A DNA stretch of 27,053 nt from DASTQL01 sp035761805 (lineage in GTDB: Bacteria > Actinomycetota > Actinomycetes > Jiangellales > Jiangellaceae), in the NCBI GenBank assembly GCA_035761805.1, contig DASTQL010000174.1, positions 1 to 27,053 of the forward strand. The letters are read 5' to 3'. Both the position numbers and the translations under genes were made by a program. Below, in pieces: positions 15,644 through 22,831 of the stretch. Positions within the stretch are counted from its first letter, which is position 1; the number at the start of each line of letters is the position of its first letter. A model generated the notes under the pieces. That model searched no databases and was not told the origin of the DNA. It saw nothing but the letters and a program-made list of their open reading frames with translations.

Positions 15644-16537
15644 GTGCCCCTCGCCGCCCGGGCGGCCCACCGCCCGCGACGTAGCGTCCGGCTCATCGCC
15701 GTGACCGCGTTGGCGACGCTCGCCCTGACGCAGGTCGGCATCGCACCGGCCCGGGCGCGGCTCTCGGAGCCGCTCGAGGTGACGACGGCGGCCGTGACCG
15801 TCGACGTCGACGGCCGCAGCTTCCGGGCCCGCGTCACCTATCCCCTGGTGGGGAGAGACCACCCGGCGGTGGCCTTCGGACACGCGTACCTGCAGGGCCC
15901 CGAGCGCTATGCCCGCCTGCTGGAGGCGGTCGCGGCGCAGGGCTTCGTCGTCGTCGCACCGGCCAGCGAGAGCAGCTTCTGGCCCAGCCACTCGCGCCTG
16001 GCGAAGGACCTGCGGCGCTCGCTGACCTGGCTGGTCGAGCAGAGCCACACGAGCGGCAGTCCGCTGGCGGGCAGGGTCGACGAGCGGAGGCTCGCGGTCG
16101 CGGGCCACTCGATGGGCGGCGGCGCAGCCGTGATCGCAGCCGTGCGCGACCCGCGGGTCCGGGCCGTCGCCACCCTGGCCGCGGCCGAGACCGTCCCGGC
16201 GACCTCCCTGGCAGCGGCCGGGCTGGACGTGCCGTCGCTGTGGGTGGCCGGCTCCGCCGACCGCATCGTCCCGCCCGACACGACCCGGGCTCTCCTCGCG
16301 GCCAGCCCGGCCCCGACGTTGCTCGCGGTGGTCGAGGGCGGGTGGCACTGCGGGTTCGCCGACTCCTCCGCGTTCTGGGGATTCGGCTGCGACTCGGGTG
16401 CCCTCCCCCGGGCGGAGCAGCAGGCGACGACCGCAGACCTGCTCGTCCGGTGGCTCGCCGCCTCGTTGCTCGGTGAGCCCACCGACGTGAGGGGCGTCGA
16501 CGGGGTCGGGTACGAGCCGGACGGGTCGGCCGACTGA
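15644..16537 (+). CDS. Secreted alpha/beta hydrolase (dienelactone-hydrolase / chlorophyllase-like)
   Basis: The 297-residue product has an N-terminal signal peptide (basic APRPRRSV-like start, hydrophobic LIAVTALATLALTQVGIAP, cleavage after ARA near residue 38). An alpha/beta hydrolase domain follows with nucleophile Ser156 in GHSMGGG, an acid-loop Asp in AGSADRIVPP and His in EGGWHCGF. A cysteine pair (WHCGF and FGCDSG) near the C-terminus could form a disulphide, as in exported esterases. FGHAYLQGPERYARLLEAVA and WPSHSRLAKDL resemble the chlorophyllase/PAF-acetylhydrolase-like group that also contains polyester hydrolases. The true substrate is unknown. GTG 15644 is chosen because it gives the signal peptide. 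TAGCCT at 15601-15606 may be its -10. It diverges from the hydroxyproline operon. Confidence 0.78.
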   Translation: MPLAARAAHRPRRSVRLIAVTALATLALTQVGIAPARARLSEPLEVTTAAVTVDVDGRSFRARVTYPLVGRDHPAVAFGHAYLQGPERYARLLEAVAAQGFVVVAPASESSFWPSHSRLAKDLRRSLTWLVEQSHTSGSPLAGRVDERRLAVAGHSMGGGAAVIAAVRDPRVRAVATLAAAETVPATSLAAAGLDVPSLWVAGSADRIVPPDTTRALLAASPAPTLLAVVEGGWHCGFADSSAFWGFGCDSGALPRAEQQATTADLLVRWLAASLLGEPTDVRGVDGVGYEPDGSAD

Positions 16538-16552
16538 GCGGCTTCCTCGCCG

Positions 16553-16900
16553 TCAGCGGGGCGCGCTGCGGGCCAGCTCCCCCACCGCGAGCGCGAGCTC
16601 CGTGGCCAGCTCGAAGGAGCGCTCCTCGTGCGGGTGGTTGCGCATCCACAGGCACACCGTCTGCACGACCGCCCCCGCCCAGGCCGTGTCACGCCGCACG
16701 GCGTGCCGGACCGACACCGGGCGCGGGGTGAAGGTGGTGACGTCGTACCACTGCCCTCCCGCGAAGGCGATCAGCGGGTAGCCGTGCGCGTCCTCGTAGA
16801 CCACGTCGTAGCGGTGGCCACCGAGCAACCCGTCGTACCAGAGCGGCGTGGCCGAGGGTTGCCCAGGTACGAGCGAGCCGGTCACCGGACCGCCCGTCAT
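16553..16900 (-). CDS. Hypothetical protein, 115 residues
   Basis: I do not recognise this protein. It is soluble, with a beta-rich first half (LWYDGLLGGHRYDVVYEDAHGY, then a segment ending QWYDVTTFTP) and a helical C-terminus (SFELATELALAVGELARSAP). There is no signal peptide and no catalytic motif. Codon positions show the usual GC-rich third base, which supports coding. ATG 16900 is preferred to the TTG two codons upstream. GAGG lies about 8 bases before it. It converges on the hydrolase with only 15 bp between stops. The 188 bp upstream, to the holin-like gene's stop, hold one weak DosR-box-like sequence (16980-16994) and nothing else I can name. Confidence 0.6.
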   Translation of the reverse strand: MTGGPVTGSLVPGQPSATPLWYDGLLGGHRYDVVYEDAHGYPLIAFAGGQWYDVTTFTPRPVSVRHAVRRDTAWAGAVVQTVCLWMRNHPHEERSFELATELALAVGELARSAPR

Positions 16901-17088
16901 GGACAAACCTCACCTCGCCGCCGCCGACACCTCCGAGGAGACAAACGACCTGACAGCCGGACCGACCGGCACGAGTCCTCCAGGGATGCGGGTCCACCGT
17001 ACGGCACGTGCCCAGTGCCCAGGAAGGGCTCCCACCCCCCGCTGACCGGGTAGTCACCACCGCTCGGCGTGTCGTGGCCGAGGCGTGG

Positions 17089-17457
17089 TCAGCGGTCCAC
17101 GAGCGAGCCGACCAGCCAGCCGACGAAGCTGACCACGAGGGCCCCGAGGAGGGCGGCCCAGAAGCCGTCGACGGCGAACGGCAGCCCGAGCACCCCGGCC
17201 AGCCACGACGTGAGCCACAGCATCAGGGCGTTGACGACGAAGGCGATGAGCCCCAGCGTGAGCAGGTAGAGCGGCAGCGCCACGAGCTGGGTCAGCGGTT
17301 TGACGACCAGGTTGACCAGTCCGAAGACGAGGGCGACCAGCAGCAGGGTGACCACCCGGTCGGCATCGTCGTCGCCGGTCAGCTCGATGCCCGGCACCGC
17401 CCAAACGGCCACGGCCAGTCCCAGGGCGTTGACGAGGACCTGGAGGACGACGGTCAC
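17089..17457 (-). CDS. Small membrane protein, phage holin family IV / YvlD-like
   Basis: The 122-residue product has four hydrophobic helices: VLQVLVNALGLAVAVWAVPG, TLLLVALVFGLVNLVVKPL, LYLLTLGLIAFVVNALMLWL and the C-terminal ALLGALVVSFVGWLVGSL. Between helices two and three it has the conserved N-x(2)-V-K-P-L-x-x-L element typical of the four-helix family (PF04020 type) found in most actinobacteria. Despite its name the family is chromosomal, not phage-derived, and its function is unknown. GTG 17457 follows TAGGCT (17470-17465) by seven bases, indicating a leaderless mRNA. It lies 41 bp beyond the universal stress protein stop and could be partly co-transcribed with it. Confidence 0.85.
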   Translation of the reverse strand: MTVVLQVLVNALGLAVAVWAVPGIELTGDDDADRVVTLLLVALVFGLVNLVVKPLTQLVALPLYLLTLGLIAFVVNALMLWLTSWLAGVLGLPFAVDGFWAALLGALVVSFVGWLVGSLVDR

Positions 17458-17464
17458 CCGGGCG

Positions 17465-17470
17465 AGCCTA
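17465..17470 (-). promoter_or_regulatory. -10 box of a leaderless transcript
   Basis: TAGGCT on the minus strand lies seven bases before GTG 17457, inside the short gap after the stress-protein gene. It allows the holin-like gene its own transcript. Confidence 0.5.
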
Positions 17471-17498
17471 GCGACCGGCGCGCCCCGCCCGGCCGGTG

Positions 17499-18374
17499 TC
17501 ACTCCGGAGCGCGCACCACAGCCACGGGGCAGGCGGAGTGACGCAGCACGCCCTGGCTCACCGAGCCGAGGAGCATGCCGCGGAAGCCGCCACGACCGCG
17601 CGAGCCGACCACGACCAGCCCGGCCCGGGTCGAGGCATCGACCAGCGCGTCGACTGGGTGCCCGCGGACCGCGACCTCGGTCACCGCCACGTCGGGGTAC
17701 TTCTCCCGCCACCCGGCGAGCGTCTCCGCCATGGTCAGCCGGGCCTGGACCGAGACGGCGCTCTCGTCGGCGAGGACGGTGATGACGTCCGGCACGTACG
17801 GGTTGGGCAGGTTCCACGCATACATCACCGTGAGGTCCTCGCCGCGGCGGGAGGCCGCCTCGAAGGCGAAGTCCAGCGCCGCCGTGGACCGCTCGGAGCC
17901 GTCGAGCCCGACCACCACGGGTCCCTCCCACGCGGGGGTGCGCTCGCCGCGGACGACGACGACGGGGACCGTTGCGTGTGCGCTGGCCTCGATGGACGTC
18001 GATCCCAGCAGCAGGCCGGCGAAGCCGCCCTTGCCGTGGCTGCCGAGCACGAGGACGGAGGCGTCCTTGGCGTTGTCGAGCAGCGTCGGCGTGGGGGCGC
18101 CGTGGGCGAGCACGCCGGTGACCTTCAGGTCGGGCGCCTGCTCGCGCGCCACGGTCACGGCCCGGTCGACGACCTCCTCCGCGAGGGTGCGCAGTGCGTC
18201 GAAGTCCGGCGGGATGTAGCCGAAGGCACCGGCCGAGGCGTCCCAGACGTGCACCACCCGCAGGGCGCGCCGCTCCGCCTGGGCCTCCCGGACCGCCCAG
18301 GCCAGGGCCCGGTCGGCGGACGGGGAGCCGTCGACGGCGACGACGACGGGGCGTCCGGTGGGTGTGCCGAACAT
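17499..18374 (-). CDS. Universal stress protein, two tandem Usp domains
   Basis: The 291-residue product has two Usp domains, about 8-143 and 155-290. Each starts with a strand and acidic loop (VVVAVDGSPSADRALAWAV; VVVGLDGSERSTAALDFAF). Each ends with the ATP-binding G-x2-G-x9-G-S/T signature (GSHGKGGFAGLLLGSTS; GSRGRGGFRGMLLGSVS). Tandem ATP-binding Usp proteins of this kind (Rv2005c/Rv1996-like) are members of the mycobacterial dormancy regulon, and here the gene sits divergently next to the sensor kinase. ATG 18374 has AGGAGGT upstream at ideal spacing. The shared 116-bp region holds a DosR-type box (18461-18475) and a half-box GGGGACC on the minus strand (18419-18413). Regulation by the neighbouring response regulator is therefore likely. 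Confidence 0.92.
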   Translation of the reverse strand: MFGTPTGRPVVVAVDGSPSADRALAWAVREAQAERRALRVVHVWDASAGAFGYIPPDFDALRTLAEEVVDRAVTVAREQAPDLKVTGVLAHGAPTPTLLDNAKDASVLVLGSHGKGGFAGLLLGSTSIEASAHATVPVVVVRGERTPAWEGPVVVGLDGSERSTAALDFAFEAASRRGEDLTVMYAWNLPNPYVPDVITVLADESAVSVQARLTMAETLAGWREKYPDVAVTEVAVRGHPVDALVDASTRAGLVVVGSRGRGGFRGMLLGSVSQGVLRHSACPVAVVRAPE

Positions 18375-18460
18375 GTGCGCACCTCCTCGCATCGTCCTCT
18401 TCCACCCTCCACGGTCCCCGATCCGTCAAGAGGCGGGCACGTGCCGCTCGGCCCGCGTCC

Positions 18461-18475
18461 AGGGCCGGAGGTCCC
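18461..18475. promoter_or_regulatory. DosR/DevR-type box between usp and sensor kinase genes
   Basis: On the minus strand this reads GGGACCTCCGGCCCT. It matches the DosR consensus GGGACTTNNGNCCCT at every defined position except the sixth (C for T). It lies just upstream of the kinase -10 TACCAT (18479-18484, six bases before GTG 18491) and 87 bases from the usp ATG. It is therefore placed to control both genes. The same C-for-T variant occurs in the second box at 21244. Confidence 0.65.
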
Positions 18476-18490
18476 ACGTACCATGCCAGC

Positions 18491-20260
18491 GTGTCCACGC
18501 CGTTCACCACCACCGGCGTCGACCTGCCGCACGAACGCGTCGAGGAGCTGCTCGCCGCGGTGCTCGCCGTCGGCGAGGACCTCGACCTGCCTCGGGTCCT
18601 CGAGCGCATCGTGTCCGCCGCCTGCCGGCTGGTCGGTGCGCGTTACGGTGCGCTGGGGGTGCTGGCGGCCGACGCCGGTGTCCATGCGGTCGGGTCGGCC
18701 GATGGCTCCCGTTCGGGAGAGGGCGCCGGCCGCTCCCGTACGGACGGGGGCGCGGGCGATCCACCTACGGGGGAGGGGGCAGAGTATCGGCGACCCGAGC
18801 GGAGGCTCTCGCAGTTCATCACCGTCGGGGTCACGCCCCGGCAACGGGCGGCTATCGGTGATCCCCCGCTCGGCCGGGGCGTGCTGGGCCTGCTCATCGA
18901 CGACGCCCGGCCGCTGCGCCTCGCGGACCTGGCGGAGCACCCGGCCTCCACCGGGTTCCCGGCCAACCACCCGCCGATGGGCAGCTTCCTGGGCGTCCCG
19001 GTGCGAGCGGGCGACCGCGTCTACGGGAACCTCTACCTCACCGAGAAGGCCGGCGGCACCGAGTTCACCGAGGCCGACGAGCAGGTCGTGGTCGCCCTCG
19101 CGGCCGCGGCGGGTGCGGCCGTGGCCAACGCCCGGCTCTACGCGGAGTCGGAACGCAGGCGACGGTGGGTCGAGGCCAGCGCGGAGATCACCTCGACGAT
19201 CCTCGGCCGCGTGGACCGGCGGGCGGCCCTCCAGCTCGTCGCGACCCGGGCGCGGGAGGTGACCGAGGCCGACCTGGCCGCCGTCGTGGTCGAGGACGAC
19301 GACGGGCGGCTGGTCGTGGAGGCGGCCGCCGTGGCGGAGTCGGTTGCCGGGGCCCGTGGTGGCGGCGCACCCGCTGTCGGCACCGTGCTGTCCGGCACCG
19401 GACTCCTCGCCGACGTGCTCGCCGAGGGCGAGGCGCGGGCGGTCCCGGACCTCGGCGACCCCGGTGGGCTCGGCGAGGGGAGCGCACTGCTGGTACCAGT
19501 GACCGGCCCGCAGGGCCGCGACATGCTCCTGGTGGTGTCGACGCACCCGCACCCGGAGGGGCAGCGGGCCTTCGGGCCGGCCGACCTCGAGCCGGTCCGC
19601 AGCTTCGCCGCCCAGGCGGTGCTGACCCTCGACCGGGCCCAGGCCGAGGAGGACCGGGCGGCGCTGGCCGTGCTCGAGGACCGGGACCGGATCGCCCGCG
19701 ACCTGCACGACCTCGTCATCCAGCGGTTGTTCGCGACCGGCCTCCAGCTGCAGGGGGCGATCCGGCTCACCGGCAAGCCGCAGGTACGGGAGCGGATCGA
19801 GGCGGCCGTGGACGACCTCGACGCCACGATCCGCGACGTCAGGGCGTCGATCTTCGCCCTCCACCGGCGGCCTGGCGACGGCGACCTGCGCGGGTTGCTG
19901 GCCGACCTCGTGGCCGACTCCTCACGCGGGCTGGGCTACGTCCCGGCACTCGTGGTGGAAGGCCCGGTCGAGCACGCCGTCCCCGAGGAGGTGCGCTCCC
20001 ACCTGCTCGCCGTGCTGCAGGAGGCCCTGTCCAACGCCGCCCGGCACGCCCAGGCCACCCGGGTCGACGTCCGGGTCGCGGTCACCGGTGGCTGGCTGGT
20101 CGCGACCGTCCGCGACGACGGTGCCGGCATCCCCGGCGACCGGCGCGAGAGCGGGCTGACCAACCTGCGCCAGCGCGCCAAGGAGTGCGGTGGGTCGTTC
20201 GAGATCGGGACCGTCGAGGGCGGGGGGACCCTGCTCACCTGGCGCGTCCCTCTCACCTGA
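18491..20260 (+). CDS. devS: DosS/DosT-like haem-GAF sensor histidine kinase
   Basis: The 589-residue product follows the DosS layout: GAF-A (about 30-215), GAF-B (about 232-380), HisKA_3 dimerisation helix with phospho-acceptor His406 in DRDRIARDLHDLVIQRLFATG-type context, and HATPase_c (EALSNAARHA; DDGAGIP; GLTNLRQRAKECGG). From memory of mycobacterial DosS, its proximal haem ligand is the His in GFPPYHPPM and its distal Tyr lies in GTLYLT. Both are conserved here as His160 (GFPANHPPM) and Tyr182 (GNLYLT). GAF-A also carries an extra Gly/Arg/Ser-rich stretch, about residues 70-105. The protein should sense O2/CO/NO or redox through haem and phosphorylate the regulator encoded at 20415-21050. 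GTG 18491 is preceded by TACCAT with six bases between, so it is probably leaderless. Confidence 0.9.
   Translation: MSTPFTTTGVDLPHERVEELLAAVLAVGEDLDLPRVLERIVSAACRLVGARYGALGVLAADAGVHAVGSADGSRSGEGAGRSRTDGGAGDPPTGEGAEYRRPERRLSQFITVGVTPRQRAAIGDPPLGRGVLGLLIDDARPLRLADLAEHPASTGFPANHPPMGSFLGVPVRAGDRVYGNLYLTEKAGGTEFTEADEQVVVALAAAAGAAVANARLYAESERRRRWVEASAEITSTILGRVDRRAALQLVATRAREVTEADLAAVVVEDDDGRLVVEAAAVAESVAGARGGGAPAVGTVLSGTGLLADVLAEGEARAVPDLGDPGGLGEGSALLVPVTGPQGRDMLLVVSTHPHPEGQRAFGPADLEPVRSFAAQAVLTLDRAQAEEDRAALAVLEDRDRIARDLHDLVIQRLFATGLQLQGAIRLTGKPQVRERIEAAVDDLDATIRDVRASIFALHRRPGDGDLRGLLADLVADSSRGLGYVPALVVEGPVEHAVPEEVRSHLLAVLQEALSNAARHAQATRVDVRVAVTGGWLVATVRDDGAGIPGDRRESGLTNLRQRAKECGGSFEIGTVEGGGTLLTWRVPLT
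18704..18780 (+). repeat. Imperfect GC-rich repeats inside the GAF-A coding region
   Basis: Three related units of about 24-27 bases (GGCTCCCGTTCGGGAGAGGG; GCCGCTCCCGTACGGACGGG; GATCCACCTACGGGGGAGGG) follow one another. The first contains the palindrome CTCCCGTTCGGGAG. They encode the Gly/Arg/Ser-rich insertion in the sensor's first GAF domain and probably arose by duplication of a small palindromic sequence. Confidence 0.5.
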
Positions 20261-20303
20261 CGCACCACGTCACCCGCAGGACCGCGCCCGATGGGCGAGG
20301 CGA

Positions 20304-20330
20304 GGCGCTGCTCGGGCGGAGCGCAGCGTC
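20304..20330. terminator. Hairpin between convergent kinase and regulator genes
   Basis: GGCGCTGC (20304-20311) pairs with GCAGCGTC (20323-20330), with one G-T wobble, around an 11-base loop in the 154-bp gap between the two convergent two-component genes. It could end transcripts from both sides. No T-run is present. Confidence 0.35.
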
Positions 20331-20414
20331 CGGCAAGATCACCGTGCGGCCAGGGTCCCGCGTCCCGCCACCACAGCCCCACGCCGATCACCCGGTCCGC
20401 CACCGGCGGCTGGC

Positions 20415-21050
20415 CTACCGGGCGAGCAGCCTCGAGGCCAGCACCGCCGCCTGGGTCCGCCGCTCGAGCCCGAGCTTGGCCAGCAGGCTGGACACGTAGT
20501 TCTTGACGGTCTTCTCGGCGAGGTACATCCGCTCGGCGATCTGCCGGTTGGTCAGCCCCTCGGCGATGAGCGCGAGGATGCGCCGCTCCTGCTCGGTCAG
20601 CGAGGCCAGCTCCTGCGGCACCGACTTGCCCGACCGGACCCGTTCCAGCACCCGAGCGGTCACCGCCGGGTCGAGCAGCGACTGCCCGCCAGCCACCCGG
20701 CGGACGCCGTCGACCAGGTCGTCGCCGCGTACCTGCTTGAGCACGTAGCCGCTCGCTCCCGCGAGGATCGCCGCGAAGAGCGCCTCGTCGTCGTCGTACG
20801 AGGTGAGGATCAACGCCTTGATCGACGGGTCCACGCTGCGGATGTCTCGGCACACGTCGATGCCGCTGCCGTCGGGCAGCCGGGCGTCGAGGATGGCGAC
20901 GTCGGGCCGGAGGGCGGGGATGCGCCGCGAGCCCTCGGCAGCGGTGCCGGCCTCACCCACGACGGTGATGTCGTCCTCGGCCTCGAGCAGGTCGTGCAGG
21001 CCGCGCCGGACCACCTCGTGGTCGTCGAGCAGGAAGACCTTGATCGTCAC
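20415..21050 (-). CDS. devR: DosR/DevR-like response regulator (NarL/LuxR class)
   Basis: The 211-residue product has a receiver domain (FLLDDHEVVRRGLHDLL; phospho-acceptor Asp55 in DVAILDARLPDG; Thr83 and Lys105). A LuxR-type helix-turn-helix follows at about 150-205 (LTEQERRILALIAEGLTNRQ, then AEKTVKNYVSSLLAKLGLER). The receiver start, the SYxxDEA segment and the AEKTVKNYVS-LLAKLG-ERRTQAAV recognition region are very close to mycobacterial DosR as I recall it, so orthology is likely. It converges on its kinase gene, not in one operon with it as in mycobacteria. It diverges from the nitroreductase gene, with the 94-bp inverted-repeat element in the shared 243-bp upstream region. It should bind the boxes at 18461 and 21244. 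Confidence 0.9.
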   Translation of the reverse strand: MTIKVFLLDDHEVVRRGLHDLLEAEDDITVVGEAGTAAEGSRRIPALRPDVAILDARLPDGSGIDVCRDIRSVDPSIKALILTSYDDDEALFAAILAGASGYVLKQVRGDDLVDGVRRVAGGQSLLDPAVTARVLERVRSGKSVPQELASLTEQERRILALIAEGLTNRQIAERMYLAEKTVKNYVSSLLAKLGLERRTQAAVLASRLLAR

Positions 21051-21095
21051 GGCAGGCTCCTCCGTCGTACGGGCACGTCACACGGTATCTGGTGG

Positions 21096-21189
21096 CCCCA
21101 ATGATCACGGCAGCCGCGCAATTGGGCACCGAGCCAGGGGAATTCACCGCGGCACACACCCATCGACGCGGCTGCCGTGATCATTGGGG
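21096..21189. repeat. 94-bp element with perfect 23-bp inverted ends (copy 1)
   Basis: CCCCAATGATCACGGCAGCC continuing to 21118 is repeated exactly, inverted, at 21167-21189. Inside lie CAATTGGGCACCGAGCCAGG and GGGGAATTCACC. TGG occurs immediately outside both ends, a possible 3-bp target duplication. A related copy lies at 23700. It sits between two divergent genes. It could be a REP/MITE-like mobile palindrome, a transcription insulator or terminator pair, or a structured RNA. Confidence 0.8.
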
Positions 21190-21243
21190 TGGCGGGGCGC
21201 GCACCCGGACCCGCCGGTAGGAGGCCGCGCGGGTGCTCGGTCC

Positions 21244-21258
21244 GGGACCTTGGACCCT
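21244..21258 (+). promoter_or_regulatory. DosR/DevR-type box upstream of Acg-like nitroreductase
   Basis: GGGACCTTGGACCCT matches the DosR consensus GGGACTTNNGNCCCT at all defined positions except the sixth, and shares that C variant with the box at 18461. It lies 35 bases before ATG 21294, the right place for activation of that gene. It is 194 bases from the response regulator's start on the other side of the inverted-repeat element. Confidence 0.65.
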
Positions 21259-21293
21259 GCCTGCCCGATGCGACGAGGGCGCACCTTCGCTAC

Positions 21294-22262
21294 ATGGCCA
21301 TCACGACGCGCCTGACCGGCGCCGAACTACGGACGGTCGTCGAGGCCGCGCACCGGGCCCCGAGCGTCCTCAACACCCAGCCCTGGCGATGGGCCGAGGT
21401 CGAGGACGGCCTGGAGCTGCGGGCCGACTCGGTCCGGGTGCTGCGGGTGGCGGACCCGCTGGGCCGCTTCCTGGTGGTCTCCTGCGGGGCATCGTTGCTC
21501 AACGCCCGGCTGGCCCTGCGCCACCTCGGGCGCGAGCCGGTCGTGCGCCTCGGCCCGGACCCCGACGAGCCACGCCTGCTGGCTCGCATCCGGGTCGTGC
21601 CGGGCCAGCCCGCCACCCAGGAGGAGGACTGGCTCTACGCCGCCATCCCCAACCGCCGCACCAACCGGGGCCCCTTCCACGAGCGCAAGCTGGGCTCCCG
21701 CCTGATCCGCCGGCTGATCGACGCCGCAGCAGCCGAGGGCGCCGTGCTCACGCTCCTGGACCCCACCCAGGCGGCCCGCGTGCTCGAGATCGCCGACGAG
21801 GCCGCCGCCCAGATCGCCGACGACCAGCGCCGGACCGCCGAGCTCGGCACCTGGGTCCACCCGGACCGCGCGCCCGACGGCATCGCGGTGAGCGCGCTGG
21901 GCCCCGAGCCCGCCGACGGCGGCCACGCGGTCCGGGACTTCGACCCCGAGCACCGGCTGCCGCCGCGCGACACCGCCTCCTACGAGAAGGAGCCGACCGT
22001 CGCGGTGCTCTCCACGTACGGGGACAGCCGCACCGACTGGCTCCGCGCCGGCGAGGCACTGCAACGGGTGCTCCTCGTGGCCACCCTCGAGGACGTCCAG
22101 GCGTCGTTCCGCAACGAGCCGCTCGAGATCCTCGAGTACCGCTGGCGGGTCCGGGACGCCACCACCGGTGTGGGGCACCCGCAGATGGTGATGCGGCTCG
22201 GCTACGGCGCGCCGGTGGGTCCGAGCCCGCGGCGCCCCGTGGGCGAGGTGCTCGACACCTGA
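21294..22262 (+). CDS. Acg-family FMN-binding nitroreductase-like protein (dormancy-associated)
   Basis: The 322-residue product starts with an FMN-site segment characteristic of the Acg/Rv2032 group (RTVVEAAHRAPSVLNTQPWR). It also shows GRFLVVSCGASLLNARLALR, IPNRRTNRGPFHERKL and a C-terminal PQMVMRLGYG. Two nitroreductase half-domains are fused in one chain, as in Acg proteins. In mycobacteria acg is among the most strongly DosR-induced genes. It binds FMN but lacks classical nitroreductase activity, and is thought to sequester flavin or act in redox balance. The DosR-type box 35 bases upstream and the adjacent response regulator support the same role. ATG 21294 is chosen for alignment with the family start. 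Longer in-frame sequence upstream would cover the box. Confidence 0.87.
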   Translation: MAITTRLTGAELRTVVEAAHRAPSVLNTQPWRWAEVEDGLELRADSVRVLRVADPLGRFLVVSCGASLLNARLALRHLGREPVVRLGPDPDEPRLLARIRVVPGQPATQEEDWLYAAIPNRRTNRGPFHERKLGSRLIRRLIDAAAAEGAVLTLLDPTQAARVLEIADEAAAQIADDQRRTAELGTWVHPDRAPDGIAVSALGPEPADGGHAVRDFDPEHRLPPRDTASYEKEPTVAVLSTYGDSRTDWLRAGEALQRVLLVATLEDVQASFRNEPLEILEYRWRVRDATTGVGHPQMVMRLGYGAPVGPSPRRPVGEVLDT

Positions 22263-22300
22263 CCCCACCCGTGCCTCGCGGCCGGGTCAGGATGGGGGTC

Positions 22301-22831
22301 ATGAGCCAGCCGTTCCGTGTCGTCCTGGTCTGCCTCGGCAACATCTGCCGCTCGCCGATGGCCGAGGCCGTGCTCCGCGACCGGGTCGCCGCCGCGGGAC
22401 TCGCCGACCGGGTCAGCGTCGAGTCCGCGGGCACCGCCGGCTACCACGTCGGCTCCGGCGCCGACCCGAGGGCGCTGGCCGCCCTCCGGGCGCGCGGCTA
22501 CGACGGGACGGAGCACCGGGCCCGCCGGTTCGGGTCGGACTGGTTCGGACGGGCCGACCTGGTGCTGGCCCTCGACGACGACAACCTCGCCACGCTCGCC
22601 GCACTGGCCTCCGGGGCAGCCGCGCGCCGGCACCTGCGCATGTTCCGCTCGTACGACCCCGCCGCCGTACGGGAGGGAGACCTCGAGGTCCCCGACCCGT
22701 ACTACGGCGGCGCCGACGGCTTCGAGCACGTGCTGGACCTGGTCGAACGCGCGGCGGACGGCCTGGTCGCCGAGCTCACCCGGACGGTCGGCGACGGGGG
22801 GGCAGAAGGGTCCACACGGCATGGAGGCTGA
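22301..22831 (+). CDS. Low-molecular-weight protein-tyrosine-phosphatase family protein
   Basis: The 176-residue product has the P-loop VCLGNICRSPMAE with nucleophile Cys11 and Arg17. SAGTAGYHVG follows, and then the general-acid motif DPYYGG with Asp132. The length is a little above the usual 150-160 because of a Gly-rich tail that overlaps the next gene. These enzymes dephosphorylate tyrosine phosphate, arginine phosphate or sugar-amine phosphates. Coupling to a fructosamine kinase homologue favours a role in removing phosphorylated ketoamines. ATG 22301 follows a CAGGAT box by seven bases, so a leaderless mRNA is possible. An in-frame ATG nine bases earlier is the alternative. Confidence 0.88.
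   Translation: MSQPFRVVLVCLGNICRSPMAEAVLRDRVAAAGLADRVSVESAGTAGYHVGSGADPRALAALRARGYDGTEHRARRFGSDWFGRADLVLALDDDNLATLAALASGAAARRHLRMFRSYDPAAVREGDLEVPDPYYGGADGFEHVLDLVERAADGLVAELTRTVGDGGAEGSTRHGG

Noticed and set aside
17089..17457. Prophage remnant because of the holin-family protein
   Set aside because: This four-helix family is a normal chromosomal gene in actinobacteria, and no other phage gene is present.
18404..18419. GGGGACCGTGG on the minus strand as a full DosR box for usp
   Set aside because: Only one half-site is present and the other half does not match. It is kept only as a half-site note.
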